Positions 1 to 6,751 of a stretch of 8,192 nt of DNA are shown here, piece by piece. The position numbers and the translations under genes were made by a program. The stretch comes from Phycisphaerae bacterium (GTDB lineage Bacteria; Planctomycetota; Phycisphaerae; Sedimentisphaerales; SG8-4). Where the stretch lies: positions 1-8,192 of the forward strand of contig JAUXAH010000070.1 in assembly GCA_030614945.1 (NCBI GenBank), in the 5' to 3' direction. The notes below the pieces were generated by a model that did no database searches, had not been told where the DNA came from, and saw only the letters and a program-made list of their open reading frames with translations. How positions within the stretch are numbered: the first letter of the stretch is position 1; the number at the start of each line of letters is the position of its first letter.

Positions 1-873
1 GATACGTCCGGACGGATTGGCAAGGACTGGGAGGGTGTTACCTTCTACAGCCATCCGAAGAATTTCCGGCATCCTGAGCCGATGCGGATATGGCCGTCGG
101 GACAGGTGTTTTTCAACTGGGCACCTTCACAGGCGGGTGACTGGGTGATGGAGCCGGGCAAAGACCACGTTTTCCGGTATCGGATGTATGTGCACGAAGG
201 TAAAGTCAACGTTGCAGACGCCGAGCGGATTTGGCACGACTATGCTGAGCCGCCAAAGGTCAAGATAGAAGGGATTTCAAAAGAGAAGCGTATTGTGCTG
301 TTCGACGGCACAGATTTTTCGCAGTGGCTCGGACCAGGAGGGAAGGCACCCGCGTGGAAGATTGTAGGTGATGCGATGGAGATAATACCAAGAAAGGGAA
401 GCATTTACACGAAAGAGGAGTTCCGGGATTTCAAGCTGCACATTGAGTTTAATATTCCGCAGACGCCGCCAAATGTGAAGGGCCAGGGTCGCGGCAACAG
501 CGGGGTTTATATACAGAGACGGTACGAGCTCCAGATTCTGGATTCTTACGGCCAGCCGCCGAGGAAAAACAAAGGCGGATCGATCTATAAGTTCAAGGCA
601 CCCGACAAGAACGTCTGCAAGAAGCCGGGCGAATGGCAGAGCTACGATATTATCTTCCATGCGGCCCGATTCGAGGGTCAGGGCGAAAACGCCAGGAAGG
701 TCAAGGACGTCCGTATGACGGTATGGCAAAACGGGGTATTGATTCACGACGACGTGAAAGTGCCGAACAAGACCGGTGCGGGACGGCCGGAAGGGCCTGA
801 GCCCGGGCCGATTCTGCTTCAAGACCATAGGAACAAGGTTCAGTTTCGCAATATCTGGATTGTTCCCTTGTAG
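1..873 (+). CDS. PmoA-like (DUF6807) / DUF1080 fusion protein, 5' end missing
   Basis: The frame is open from base 1, so the gene starts upstream of the window; the ATG at 82 is internal. The visible 290 residues hold two parts. Residues 1 to about 86 resemble the C-terminal end of PmoA-like (DUF6807) proteins: a 'GVTFYSHPKNFRHP' stretch, then 'FFNWAP', then 'FRYRMYVHEG' and an 'AERIWHDYAEP' ending. Residues about 94-290 are a complete DUF1080 (3-keto-disaccharide hydrolase) domain, with 'VLFDGTDFSQW', 'GNSGVYIQRRYELQILDSYG', 'WQSYDIIFHAARF', 'WQNGVLIHDDV' and a 'GPILLQDH...VQFRNIWI' ending. DUF1080 proteins adopt a concanavalin-like fold, and characterised members cleave 3-keto-glycosides. 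A signal peptide would be expected on the missing N-terminus but cannot be seen. The DUF1080 assignment is firm; the PmoA-like assignment is from recalled motifs and is less firm. Confidence 0.9.
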   Translation, partial: DTSGRIGKDWEGVTFYSHPKNFRHPEPMRIWPSGQVFFNWAPSQAGDWVMEPGKDHVFRYRMYVHEGKVNVADAERIWHDYAEPPKVKIEGISKEKRIVLFDGTDFSQWLGPGGKAPAWKIVGDAMEIIPRKGSIYTKEEFRDFKLHIEFNIPQTPPNVKGQGRGNSGVYIQRRYELQILDSYGQPPRKNKGGSIYKFKAPDKNVCKKPGEWQSYDIIFHAARFEGQGENARKVKDVRMTVWQNGVLIHDDVKVPNKTGAGRPEGPEPGPILLQDHRNKVQFRNIWIVPL

Positions 874-1046
874 TGGTCTGTAACACGATAAATGCATGGT
901 GGTTACTGGTAGTTGTTCTAAGCCATCCCCAAGCTCGTCCAGTTCCCCGCCTTCGCGGGGACGGGTTTTCGGGACTCGCTTGAGGCTGCCACCTATCAAA
1001 TTAGATGTTATAGAAATAGTGGTGGTATTTTCACAGGAAATTTGAA
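874..1046. other. Non-coding spacer after the DUF1080 gene
   Basis: This is the first part of a gap of about 400 bases between the DUF1080 gene and the isomerase gene. I see no plausible gene on either strand. Reverse-strand open frames here lack family motifs and run into the neighbouring genes. Apart from the GC-rich hairpin at 944-961, the stretch becomes AT-rich towards the candidate promoter at 1047-1074. Confidence 0.6.
944..961. terminator. GC-rich hairpin, possible terminator or dispersed repeat
   Basis: A perfect 7 bp stem (TCCCCGC with GCGGGGA) closes a CTTC tetraloop about 70 bases after the DUF1080 stop codon. A run of only four T residues lies a few bases downstream (966-969), so it is a weak match to an intrinsic terminator. 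It could equally be one copy of a GC-rich palindromic repeat, since its CCCCGCC start is shared with the insertion at 3851-3880. Confidence 0.35.
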
Positions 1047-1074
1047 TTGCGTATTAGTATCTGCAGGTTATAAT
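1047..1074 (+). promoter_or_regulatory. Candidate sigma70-type promoter
   Basis: The hexamer TATAAT at 1069-1074 is a perfect -10 consensus. TTGCGT at 1047-1052, 16 bases upstream, matches the first three and most conserved bases of the -35 consensus TTGACA. Transcription would start near 1081 and read into the structured leader and the isomerase gene. The AT-rich setting makes chance matches possible, and nothing in the sequence proves use. Confidence 0.45.
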
Positions 1075-1080
1075 GTGGAG

Positions 1081-1207
1081 ATAATTCGGAGCGCCGGCAA
1101 AGATGAACCTCCTTTTGCGTGTAAGTCCTTTTGTAAAGGATAGTTACGCAATAAGCATAATCAAAACGGAGGAAATTGCAATAAAACAACGCTCGTGAGC
1201 GTTTTTT
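1081..1207 (+). ncRNA. Candidate structured leader RNA or small RNA
   Basis: The stretch between the candidate promoter and the intrinsic terminator can fold extensively. A long hairpin spans 1115-1151: seven pairs (TTGCGTG with TTACGCAA-side bases, one G-U), a symmetric 3x3 internal loop, seven more pairs (GTCCTTT with AAAGGAT) and a TGT loop. CCTCC at 1108-1112 can pair with GGAGG at 1168-1172 to close an outer helix around it. GAGCG at 1089-1093 is complementary to CGCTC at 1190-1194 in the terminator stem, so it could act as an antiterminator arm. I could not match it to a riboswitch class that I know. It may be an attenuator-type leader of the isomerase operon or an independent small RNA. 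Boundaries are estimates. Confidence 0.4.
1188..1207 (+). terminator. Intrinsic terminator in the isomerase leader
   Basis: AACGCT at 1188-1193 pairs with AGCGTT at 1198-1203 around a CGTG loop, and the stem runs straight into six T residues (1202-1207). This is the classic Rho-independent form. It lies 62 bases upstream of the isomerase start codon on the same strand. It therefore either ends an upstream transcript or small RNA, or acts as a conditional attenuator of the downstream operon. Confidence 0.7.
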
Positions 1208-1269
1208 CTTGTAGATTACAGATTTATGCAAGAAGGATTCTGAGAGATTTTTATTAAGGAGAATAACAA

Positions 1270-2274
1270 ATGAGTAGAGCAGTAACACTTTTTACGGGCC
1301 AGTGGGCGGATTTGCCCCTGGAAAAACTGGCTAAAAAGGCAGCAAGCTGGGGATATGACGGTTTGGAGCTTGCATGCTGGGGTGGCCACTTCGATGTGGA
1401 TAAGGCCCTGGCCGACCGCAGCTACTGCAAGGCCAAGCGTGACCTGCTGAAAAAGTATGGGCTTAAAGTGTACGCTATCTCGACACACCTGGTTGGCCAG
1501 GCAGTCTGTGATAATATCGACGAACGTCATAAGGCAATCCTGCCCAAGGATGTCTGGGGCGACGGCGACCCGGAAGGCGTCCGCAAGCGTGCAGCCCAGA
1601 AGGTAATCGACGCTGCCAAGGCCGCCAAGAAACTCGGCGTAAAGGTCGTCAATGGATTTACGGGCAGTTCGATATGGCACCTGCTTTACTCGTTCCCGCC
1701 GGCCTCACCAGAGATGATCCAGGCAGGTTACGACGATTTCGGGAGGCGCTGGCGACGCATCCTCAACGCCTTCAAGGCTGAGGGCGTGAAGTTCGCCCTG
1801 GAAGTGCACCCGACGGAGATTGCCTTTGACATTGCCTCGGCCCAGCGTGCCGTTAAAGCCGTCAGAGGCCACAAGTCCTTTGGCTTCAACTACGACCCCA
1901 GTCATCTGGGCTACCAGGGCGTTGACTACGTCAAGTTCATCCGTACCTTCGGCGACCGCATCTTCCACGCCCATATGAAGGACGTCTGGTGGGGCCACGG
2001 CGACGGCACGGTTGGTATTTTCGGCGGTCATACCGAGTTCGCCGACCCGCGTCGCTACTGGGACTTCCGCTCCATAGGCCACGGCGATATCAATTTCGAG
2101 GAAATCATCGTCGCCCTCAATGACATCGGCTACCAGGGACCGCTTTCGGTTGAGTGGGAAGACAGCCGAATGGACCGTGAACACGGCGCAAAAGAAGCGT
2201 GTGAGTTCATTAAGAAGGCGGACTTCAAACCGTCTAAGGTCGCCTTCGACGCAGCATTTGAGAAAAAGAAATAG
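1270..2274 (+). CDS. Sugar phosphate isomerase/epimerase family protein (xylose isomerase-like TIM barrel)
   Basis: The 334-residue product is a full-length AP-endonuclease-2/xylose isomerase-like TIM barrel. Metal-binding residues of the family can be placed: E178 in 'LEVHP', D209 and H212 in 'YDPSH', H235 in 'HAHMKD' and E295 in 'VEWED'. The N-terminal '[12 protein letters not shown]' is also typical. Members isomerise or epimerise keto and aldo sugars or inositol derivatives with a divalent metal; the substrate here is unknown. There is no signal peptide, so it should act in the cytoplasm, unlike the secreted products encoded downstream. The ATG is well supported by AAGGAG at 1256-1261, 8 bases upstream. 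It is the first gene of the probable operon, behind a structured leader with an intrinsic terminator. The lysine-rich C-terminus (about residues 310-334) lies outside the barrel core. Confidence 0.9.
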   Translation: MSRAVTLFTGQWADLPLEKLAKKAASWGYDGLELACWGGHFDVDKALADRSYCKAKRDLLKKYGLKVYAISTHLVGQAVCDNIDERHKAILPKDVWGDGDPEGVRKRAAQKVIDAAKAAKKLGVKVVNGFTGSSIWHLLYSFPPASPEMIQAGYDDFGRRWRRILNAFKAEGVKFALEVHPTEIAFDIASAQRAVKAVRGHKSFGFNYDPSHLGYQGVDYVKFIRTFGDRIFHAHMKDVWWGHGDGTVGIFGGHTEFADPRRYWDFRSIGHGDINFEEIIVALNDIGYQGPLSVEWEDSRMDREHGAKEACEFIKKADFKPSKVAFDAAFEKKK

Positions 2275-2326
2275 AACTTTGACGGTTCTAAACAGATTAC
2301 TTTGGGTTCGTCAGGGCTAAAATTGC

Positions 2327-2332
2327 AGGAAG
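2327..2332 (+). promoter_or_regulatory. Ribosome binding site that decides the oxidoreductase start
   Basis: AGGAAG lies 7 bases before the ATG at 2340. An in-frame GTG at 2334 would be only one base from this site, which is too close, so the ATG at 2340 is the better start. It also places the twin-arginine motif at a usual distance from the N-terminus. Confidence 0.6.
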
Positions 2333-2339
2333 AGTGGTT

Positions 2340-3641
2340 ATGAATAACAAAAGCAATATTAGCCGGCGTGAGTTCCTCGGAAGAGCAGCCGGTACTGCTG
2401 TGGGGATAATAGGTTTTCCATACATTGTTCCTTCGTCGGCCCTGGGTAGAGCGGGCGGTACCGCGGCGAGTGATAGGATTACATTGGGCTTTATCGGCAC
2501 AGGCAAACAGAGCAAGCGCCTGATGAGGTCGTTTTTGAACTCGCGCGGCACCCAGGTTCTGGCCGGCTGTGACGTCGATAAACTAAAGCTGAAACGCGGA
2601 CAGGATATAGCAGAAAAACATTATGCCAAGCAGATGGCTAAAGGCACCTACAAAGGTTATGCGTGCTACGGAGATTTTCGTGAGCTGGTTGCAAGGGATG
2701 ACATCGATGCGGTGGTAATTGCGACGCCGGACCACTGGCACGCCATTACGGTTATCCAGTCGGCCAAGGCGGGCAAGGACATTTTCTGCGAGAAGCCGCT
2801 CTCGCAAACTATCGTTGAGGCCAGGGAGATGGTCAATGCGGTCAGGCGCTACGAACGGGTGTTTCAGACGGGCAGTATGCAGCGTTCAGACTGGCACTTC
2901 CGCTTAGGGTGCGAACTGGTTCTCAACGGTTATATCGGCGAATTAAAGCATGTGACGGTGGGCGTCGGCGGCCCGCCGGAGGATAAACCTTTGGCCGCAC
3001 AGCCGGTACCGGATTATTTAGACTGGGAGATGTGGGTCGGCCCGGCATTATGGAGGCCGTACAACTCGGAGCTGTCTCCCAACATCAGTTGGGACGGCTT
3101 TCCTCATTGGCGGTATAACAGCCGCTTCGGCGGCGGCGGAATGACCGACTGGGGCGCACACCACTTCGATATCGCCCAGTGGGGTATGGGTATGGACGAG
3201 AGCGGGCCGGTTGAAATTATTCCGCCCGACGGTAAGGATTACAAGGTACTCACCTACAAATACGCCAACGGTGTTACGATGACCCGCGACAGAGCCAACG
3301 GCGTTTTGTTTACCGGCACCAAAGGCAAAGTTGAGGTAAATCGCGGGCATTTGAAGACCTGGCCCGACACTCTTAAGAATCAGCAAATCAACCCCAATGA
3401 AATACAGCTTTACGAAAGCAAGAACCACTACGTTGACTGGCTCGATGCCATCCGGAAGCACACAAAACCGATTTGCGATATAGAGACGGGGTGCCGTTCG
3501 GTAAGCGTTTGTCATTTAGGCAATATAGCGTACAAGCTTGGCCGGCCGTTGAAATGGGACCCCAAACGTGAAATTTTTGTCGGGGATAGTAACGCCAACC
3601 GTTTACTATCCCGGCTGATGCGCAGCCCGTGGCACTTGTGA
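2340..3641 (+). CDS. Tat-exported Gfo/Idh/MocA family oxidoreductase (first of a tandem pair)
   Basis: The 433-residue product begins with a twin-arginine signal: 'SRREFLG' at about residues 9-15, a hydrophobic stretch, and 'PSSALG'. The NAD(P)-binding Rossmann fold starts at residue 45 with 'GFIGTG' (50-55), followed by 'CDVD'. 'CEKP' contains the family E151-K152-P153 signature. The C-terminal half has 'GGGMTDWGAHHFDIAQW', giving D270, H274 and H275 in the active-site motif G-x-x-x-D-x-G-x-H. The protein ends in 'LMRSPWHL'. The family oxidises or reduces sugar and inositol hydroxyls; Tat export implies folding with the cofactor bound before transport, as known for glucose-fructose oxidoreductase of Zymomonas. 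The gene is 65 bases downstream of the isomerase and 80 bases upstream of its paralogue. Substrate is unknown. A lipoprotein or cytoplasmic location is unlikely. Confidence 0.9.
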   Translation: MNNKSNISRREFLGRAAGTAVGIIGFPYIVPSSALGRAGGTAASDRITLGFIGTGKQSKRLMRSFLNSRGTQVLAGCDVDKLKLKRGQDIAEKHYAKQMAKGTYKGYACYGDFRELVARDDIDAVVIATPDHWHAITVIQSAKAGKDIFCEKPLSQTIVEAREMVNAVRRYERVFQTGSMQRSDWHFRLGCELVLNGYIGELKHVTVGVGGPPEDKPLAAQPVPDYLDWEMWVGPALWRPYNSELSPNISWDGFPHWRYNSRFGGGGMTDWGAHHFDIAQWGMGMDESGPVEIIPPDGKDYKVLTYKYANGVTMTRDRANGVLFTGTKGKVEVNRGHLKTWPDTLKNQQINPNEIQLYESKNHYVDWLDAIRKHTKPICDIETGCRSVSVCHLGNIAYKLGRPLKWDPKREIFVGDSNANRLLSRLMRSPWHL

Positions 3642-3642
3642 G

Positions 3643-3691
3643 AATGATTATTGATTAATGATTATTGATTAATGATTATTGATTATTGAAT
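3643..3691. repeat. AT-rich heptamer tandem repeat (AWTGATT x6 plus one imperfect copy)
   Basis: Six perfect 7-base units alternate AATGATT and ATTGATT, making three exact 14-base copies at 3643-3684. A seventh unit with one change (ATTGAAT) follows. The array starts directly after the stop codon of the first oxidoreductase and ends 16 bases before the Shine-Dalgarno sequence of the second. Such arrays can change length by slippage and so change the spacing between two genes. No protein-binding site is recognised. Confidence 0.9.
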
Positions 3692-3721
3692 TACCACTTA
3701 TTCATTTAAGGAGTTTTTATT

Positions 3722-5044
3722 ATGATGAAAAGAAGAATTAATCGACGTCAGTTTTTGAGAAAAGCAGCCGCTGGATCCATAGCCGTGGTTGGTTTTCCTT
3801 ATTTTGTTCCGTCTTCAGCGCTTGGTAAGGCCGGTAACGCCGCTGCGAGCCCCGCCCCTGCGGCAGGGGTCGGGGCGAGCAATCGGATTGTGATGGGCTG
3901 CATCGGGATGGGCGGCATGGGCAGTGGTAACATGGGCGGTTTCTTAGGCAAAAAGGAAGTGCAGGTAGTTGCCGTCTGTGATGTCGATGCCGGCCGGGGC
4001 AACAGGGCCCGCGATAGGGTAAATGAAAAGTATGGTAACCAGGATTGCGTGGCCTACAGTGATTTCCGCGAGGTGATCGAACGTAAAGACATCGATGCGT
4101 TATCGTTAGCATTGCCGGACCACTGGCATTCCATCCCTGCTATTATGGGGGCCCGGGCAGGCAAGGATATGTATGCGGAAAAGCCGCTGGCCCGCACCAT
4201 CCGTGAAGGCCGGGCTATCTGTGATGCGGTCCATCGTTACAGCAGGGTCTGGCAGACCGGCAGCCAGCAGCGGTCAGGCGGGAACTTTCACCGCGCCTGC
4301 GAGCTGGTCCGTAACGGGCGGATTGGCAAGGTTCATAAGGTAGAGGTGGGTCTGCCGACCGGAGGCAGCACCGACAATAAACCGGTACAGCCCGTTCCCG
4401 AGGGTCTGGACTGGGACTTCTGGCTTGGCCCGGCTCCCTGGGTGCCCTACAGGGGCGTCTGCCACTGGAACTGGCGGTGGATGATGGACTATTCCGGCGG
4501 GCAGCTCACCGACTGGGCGGGCCATCATATCGACATCGCCCACTGGGGTCTGGGGCTGGACCGGACTGGGCCGGTCGAGATTGAAGGCAGAGGCGTATAT
4601 CCCAAAGACGGGATATATGATGCTCCGACGGAGTACAAGTTCACCTGCAAATACGACAACGGCATCGTAATGACGGTCGCCAACAATAAGCAGATTCCCC
4701 AGGGCACGAAATGGTACGGCGAAAAGGGATGGGTCTATGTCAAACGCGGTAAGCTTGAGGCTGACCCGCCGAGTGTTCTGCAGGAAAAAATTGGCCCTAA
4801 TGAAATCAAGCTGTATAAGAGTAACGACCACAAGCAGAATTTTCTCGACTGTGTCAGGAGTCGCAAACTAACCATTGCACCTGTAGAGGTGGGCCATCGG
4901 TCCATCAGCGTCGCCCTGCTGGGCGAAATCGCAATGCTCACAGAACGCAAACTCAAATGGGACCCGCAAAACGAACGATTTATTAACGATGAGCAAGCCA
5001 ACAGGATGCTGTCGCGGCCGATGCGCAGTCCGTGGCACCTGTAA
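3722..5044 (+). CDS. Tat-exported Gfo/Idh/MocA family oxidoreductase (second of a tandem pair)
   Basis: The 440-residue product has the same architecture as the gene just upstream: a Tat motif 'NRRQFLRK' (residues 8-15), a 'GFPYFVPSSALGKAG' signal end, a Rossmann start 'GCIGMGGMGSG', 'CDVD', 'AEKP' (E153-K154-P155), and 'GGQLTDWAGHHIDIAHW' with D264, H268 and H269. It ends in 'PMRSPWHL', almost as the neighbour does. The two are paralogues but clearly diverged, so they probably act on different substrates or steps. The start ATG has AAGGAG at 3708-3713, 8 bases upstream. Compared with its paralogue it carries ten extra residues (44-53, 'PAPAAGVGAS') between signal peptide and Rossmann fold, encoded by a GC-rich palindromic insertion. 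A Gly/Met-rich nucleotide-binding loop also distinguishes it. Expected location is outside the cytoplasmic membrane; substrate is unknown. Confidence 0.9.
   Translation: MMKRRINRRQFLRKAAAGSIAVVGFPYFVPSSALGKAGNAAASPAPAAGVGASNRIVMGCIGMGGMGSGNMGGFLGKKEVQVVAVCDVDAGRGNRARDRVNEKYGNQDCVAYSDFREVIERKDIDALSLALPDHWHSIPAIMGARAGKDMYAEKPLARTIREGRAICDAVHRYSRVWQTGSQQRSGGNFHRACELVRNGRIGKVHKVEVGLPTGGSTDNKPVQPVPEGLDWDFWLGPAPWVPYRGVCHWNWRWMMDYSGGQLTDWAGHHIDIAHWGLGLDRTGPVEIEGRGVYPKDGIYDAPTEYKFTCKYDNGIVMTVANNKQIPQGTKWYGEKGWVYVKRGKLEADPPSVLQEKIGPNEIKLYKSNDHKQNFLDCVRSRKLTIAPVEVGHRSISVALLGEIAMLTERKLKWDPQNERFINDEQANRMLSRPMRSPWHL
3845..3880. repeat. 30-base palindromic insertion with flanking GCGAGC direct repeats, inside a CDS
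   Basis: GCGAGC occurs at 3845-3850 and again exactly 30 bases later at 3875-3880. Between and into them lies a hairpin: GCCCCG (3849-3854) pairs with CGGGGC (3871-3876), and CCCCTG (3855-3860) with CAGGGG (3864-3869), with one bulged T and a CGG loop. The paralogue upstream has a single GCGAGT followed directly by the codons for D-R-I, where this gene resumes with N-R-I. The extra DNA is therefore exactly ten codons, keeps the frame, and falls in a linker that tolerates it. Confidence 0.75.
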
Positions 5045-5131
5045 GTAGTGTAAAATTAAAAGCTAAAAAAGCAAAACTGTGGAATTTATTATTTCAAATA
5101 ACAGTTGTAGAAGGAAGAAAGGAGAAAAAAA
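5045..5131. other. AT-rich spacer with a weak inverted repeat
   Basis: The gap between the second oxidoreductase and the ThuA gene has AACTGT at 5075-5080 and its complement ACAGTT at 5101-5106, separated by 20 AT-rich bases. The arms are short, so this may be chance; a regulator site is possible but unsupported. There is no T-run of the kind that would end transcription, and the strong AAAGGAG at 5118-5124 serves the next gene. Confidence 0.3.
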
Positions 5132-6751
5132 ATGAGTCAAAGGTCAAAAGTTATTAACACTGCATTGCTTGTCGTTTTGTGTTTTGCCTTGGTCGGGGAT
5201 GCAGCGCCTCTGAAAGCGCTTATTGTTGACGGCCAGAACAATCACAACTGGAAAGCCACTACGCCGGTTATGAAGAAGATTCTGGATGGGACAGGCCTTT
5301 TCAAGGTGGACGTAGCCACATCCCCGCCGAAGGGTCAGTCGTTGTCCAGCTTCAAGCCAAATTTCGCAAAGTACGACGTGGTGCTCTCGAACTACAACGG
5401 TGCCGACTGGCCGAAAGAGACCCAGGACGCTTTTGTCGAGTACGTGCGGTCCGGCGGAGGGCTCGTGATTTTCCACGCGGCAAGCAACTCCTTCCAGCAA
5501 TGGAAGGAATACAACGAGATAATCGGGCTTAGATGGGGCGGGAATGAAAAAACCGGTCCGTATATTCGCTGGCGTGACGGCAAGGTTGTCCGCGATATGA
5601 GCCCGGGTGGAGCTGGAGGACACGGTCCACAACACACCTTTCAGGTTGTAATCCGCAACAAGAAGCATCCGATTACGAGGGGTTTACCCGAGAAGTGGAT
5701 GCACGTGAAGGACGAACTTTACGCCAAGCTTCGTGGTCCAGCCAGGAATTTGACAGTTCTGGCAACTGCCTATGCAGATCCCAAGCAGAGAGGCACGGGT
5801 GAACACGAGCCAGTTTTGTTTACCATCAATTATGGCAAGGGAAGAGTCTTTCACACGGTCCTCGGCCATGACACCCCTCAGATGGAATGCGTCGGCTTTA
5901 TCGTAACATTGCAGCGGGGTGCTGAATGGGCGGCGACCGGCAAGGTTACACAGAAAGTCCCGGAGGATTTCCCGAGCGCAAGTGAAGTGCGCAGGTGGAA
6001 AGACTTTACGAACCCGAAACCTGTGATTAGTTCAGGAAAGGAAATAGAAATGGATGAGTTACTGGAAAAAGTAAAGACGTATGATTGGGGCCAAAGCCGG
6101 GAACCGCTCACCAAATTATCGGATATGATTCGTGACGCATATGGTTCACCTGCGGAACTGAGACGAATTGAAAAAAGCATGCTGGAGTTGCTGCGGTCGG
6201 ATGCAACGCGAGCCGGCAAGCAGTTCATCTGCAGGAAATTGAGCATCATCGGCACCGAAGAGTCCGTTCCCACGCTGAGTGCGATACTGACCAAGCCGAA
6301 AACCTCTGATATGGCAAGATATGCGCTGGAGCGTATACCCGGTGCGGCCGTCGATGAAGCACTGCGGAACGCGCTGCGGCAAACAACGGGCAAAACGAAG
6401 GTCGGTATAATCAATACGCTTGGCCAGCGCCGTGACAGTAAATCGGTTCGCGCCCTGCGCAGACTGATTCGGGATTCGGACCCATTGACAGCCGGCGCCG
6501 CTGTGGCCGCTCTGGGCAACATTGCCGGTCCTCGGGCCACCAAAGCGCTGGCACAAGCAAAGGATAGAGCCACCGGCAAATTGCGACTGCTGGTTTGTGA
6601 TGCTTATCTGAAGTGTGCCGATGAGCTCGCGGCCCAGGGTAAAAAAGAGGATGCTTTAGCCATCTACAATGAACTTATGAAAGAGCCCAAGCCGATTAAT
6701 ATCGCTGCGCTGCGCGGCCGGATTAACCTGCAAAAGAAGGTCAAGAAATGA
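5132..6751 (+). CDS. Secreted ThuA-domain protein with C-terminal HEAT repeats
   Basis: The 539-residue product starts with a Sec-type signal peptide (hydrophobic 'ALLVVLCFALVG', likely cleaved near residue 25). Residues about 28-285 are a ThuA-like domain of the class I glutamine amidotransferase-like fold: 'LKALIVDGQNNHNW', 'YDVVLSNYNG', 'SGGGLVIFHAASNSF' (H115), 'HPITRGLP' and 'GKGRVFHTVLGHD'. ThuA was first linked to trehalose use in rhizobia, where ThuA/ThuB act with 3-keto-trehalose; its exact reaction is not settled. Residues about 305-535 are helical HEAT/PBS-type repeats, seen in 'SVRALRRLIRDSDPLTAGAAVAALGNIAGPRA'-like units, with a TPR-like 'KKEDALAIYNELMKE' near the end. The start has AAAGGAG 7 bases upstream. 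Its stop overlaps the next start (ATGA), so the two HEAT proteins are probably translationally coupled. The HEAT part may bind a partner; this is inference. Confidence 0.88.
   Translation: MSQRSKVINTALLVVLCFALVGDAAPLKALIVDGQNNHNWKATTPVMKKILDGTGLFKVDVATSPPKGQSLSSFKPNFAKYDVVLSNYNGADWPKETQDAFVEYVRSGGGLVIFHAASNSFQQWKEYNEIIGLRWGGNEKTGPYIRWRDGKVVRDMSPGGAGGHGPQHTFQVVIRNKKHPITRGLPEKWMHVKDELYAKLRGPARNLTVLATAYADPKQRGTGEHEPVLFTINYGKGRVFHTVLGHDTPQMECVGFIVTLQRGAEWAATGKVTQKVPEDFPSASEVRRWKDFTNPKPVISSGKEIEMDELLEKVKTYDWGQSREPLTKLSDMIRDAYGSPAELRRIEKSMLELLRSDATRAGKQFICRKLSIIGTEESVPTLSAILTKPKTSDMARYALERIPGAAVDEALRNALRQTTGKTKVGIINTLGQRRDSKSVRALRRLIRDSDPLTAGAAVAALGNIAGPRATKALAQAKDRATGKLRLLVCDAYLKCADELAAQGKKEDALAIYNELMKEPKPINIAALRGRINLQKKVKK

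Noticed and set aside
82..84. ATG as the start of the first gene
   Set aside because: The frame is open back to base 1 and the residues before it continue the PmoA-like domain, so this is an internal methionine.
277..999. Long reverse-strand open frame (240 codons) opposite the DUF1080 gene
   Set aside because: It lies mostly antisense to a gene with clear family motifs, shows no recognisable domain of its own and has no convincing ribosome binding site.
1031..1288. Reverse-strand open frame of 85 codons in the intergenic gap
   Set aside because: It crosses the terminator and hairpin and overlaps the isomerase start, and its product looks like random AT-rich translation.
2334..2336. GTG as the start of the first oxidoreductase
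   Set aside because: It is only one base from the Shine-Dalgarno AGGAAG; the ATG at 2340 has normal spacing.
5878..6579. Long reverse-strand open frame (233 codons) opposite the HEAT part of the ThuA gene
   Set aside because: Its alanine- and serine-rich product is what the complement of GC-rich HEAT codons gives; the + strand frame has signal peptide, domains and a good ribosome binding site.
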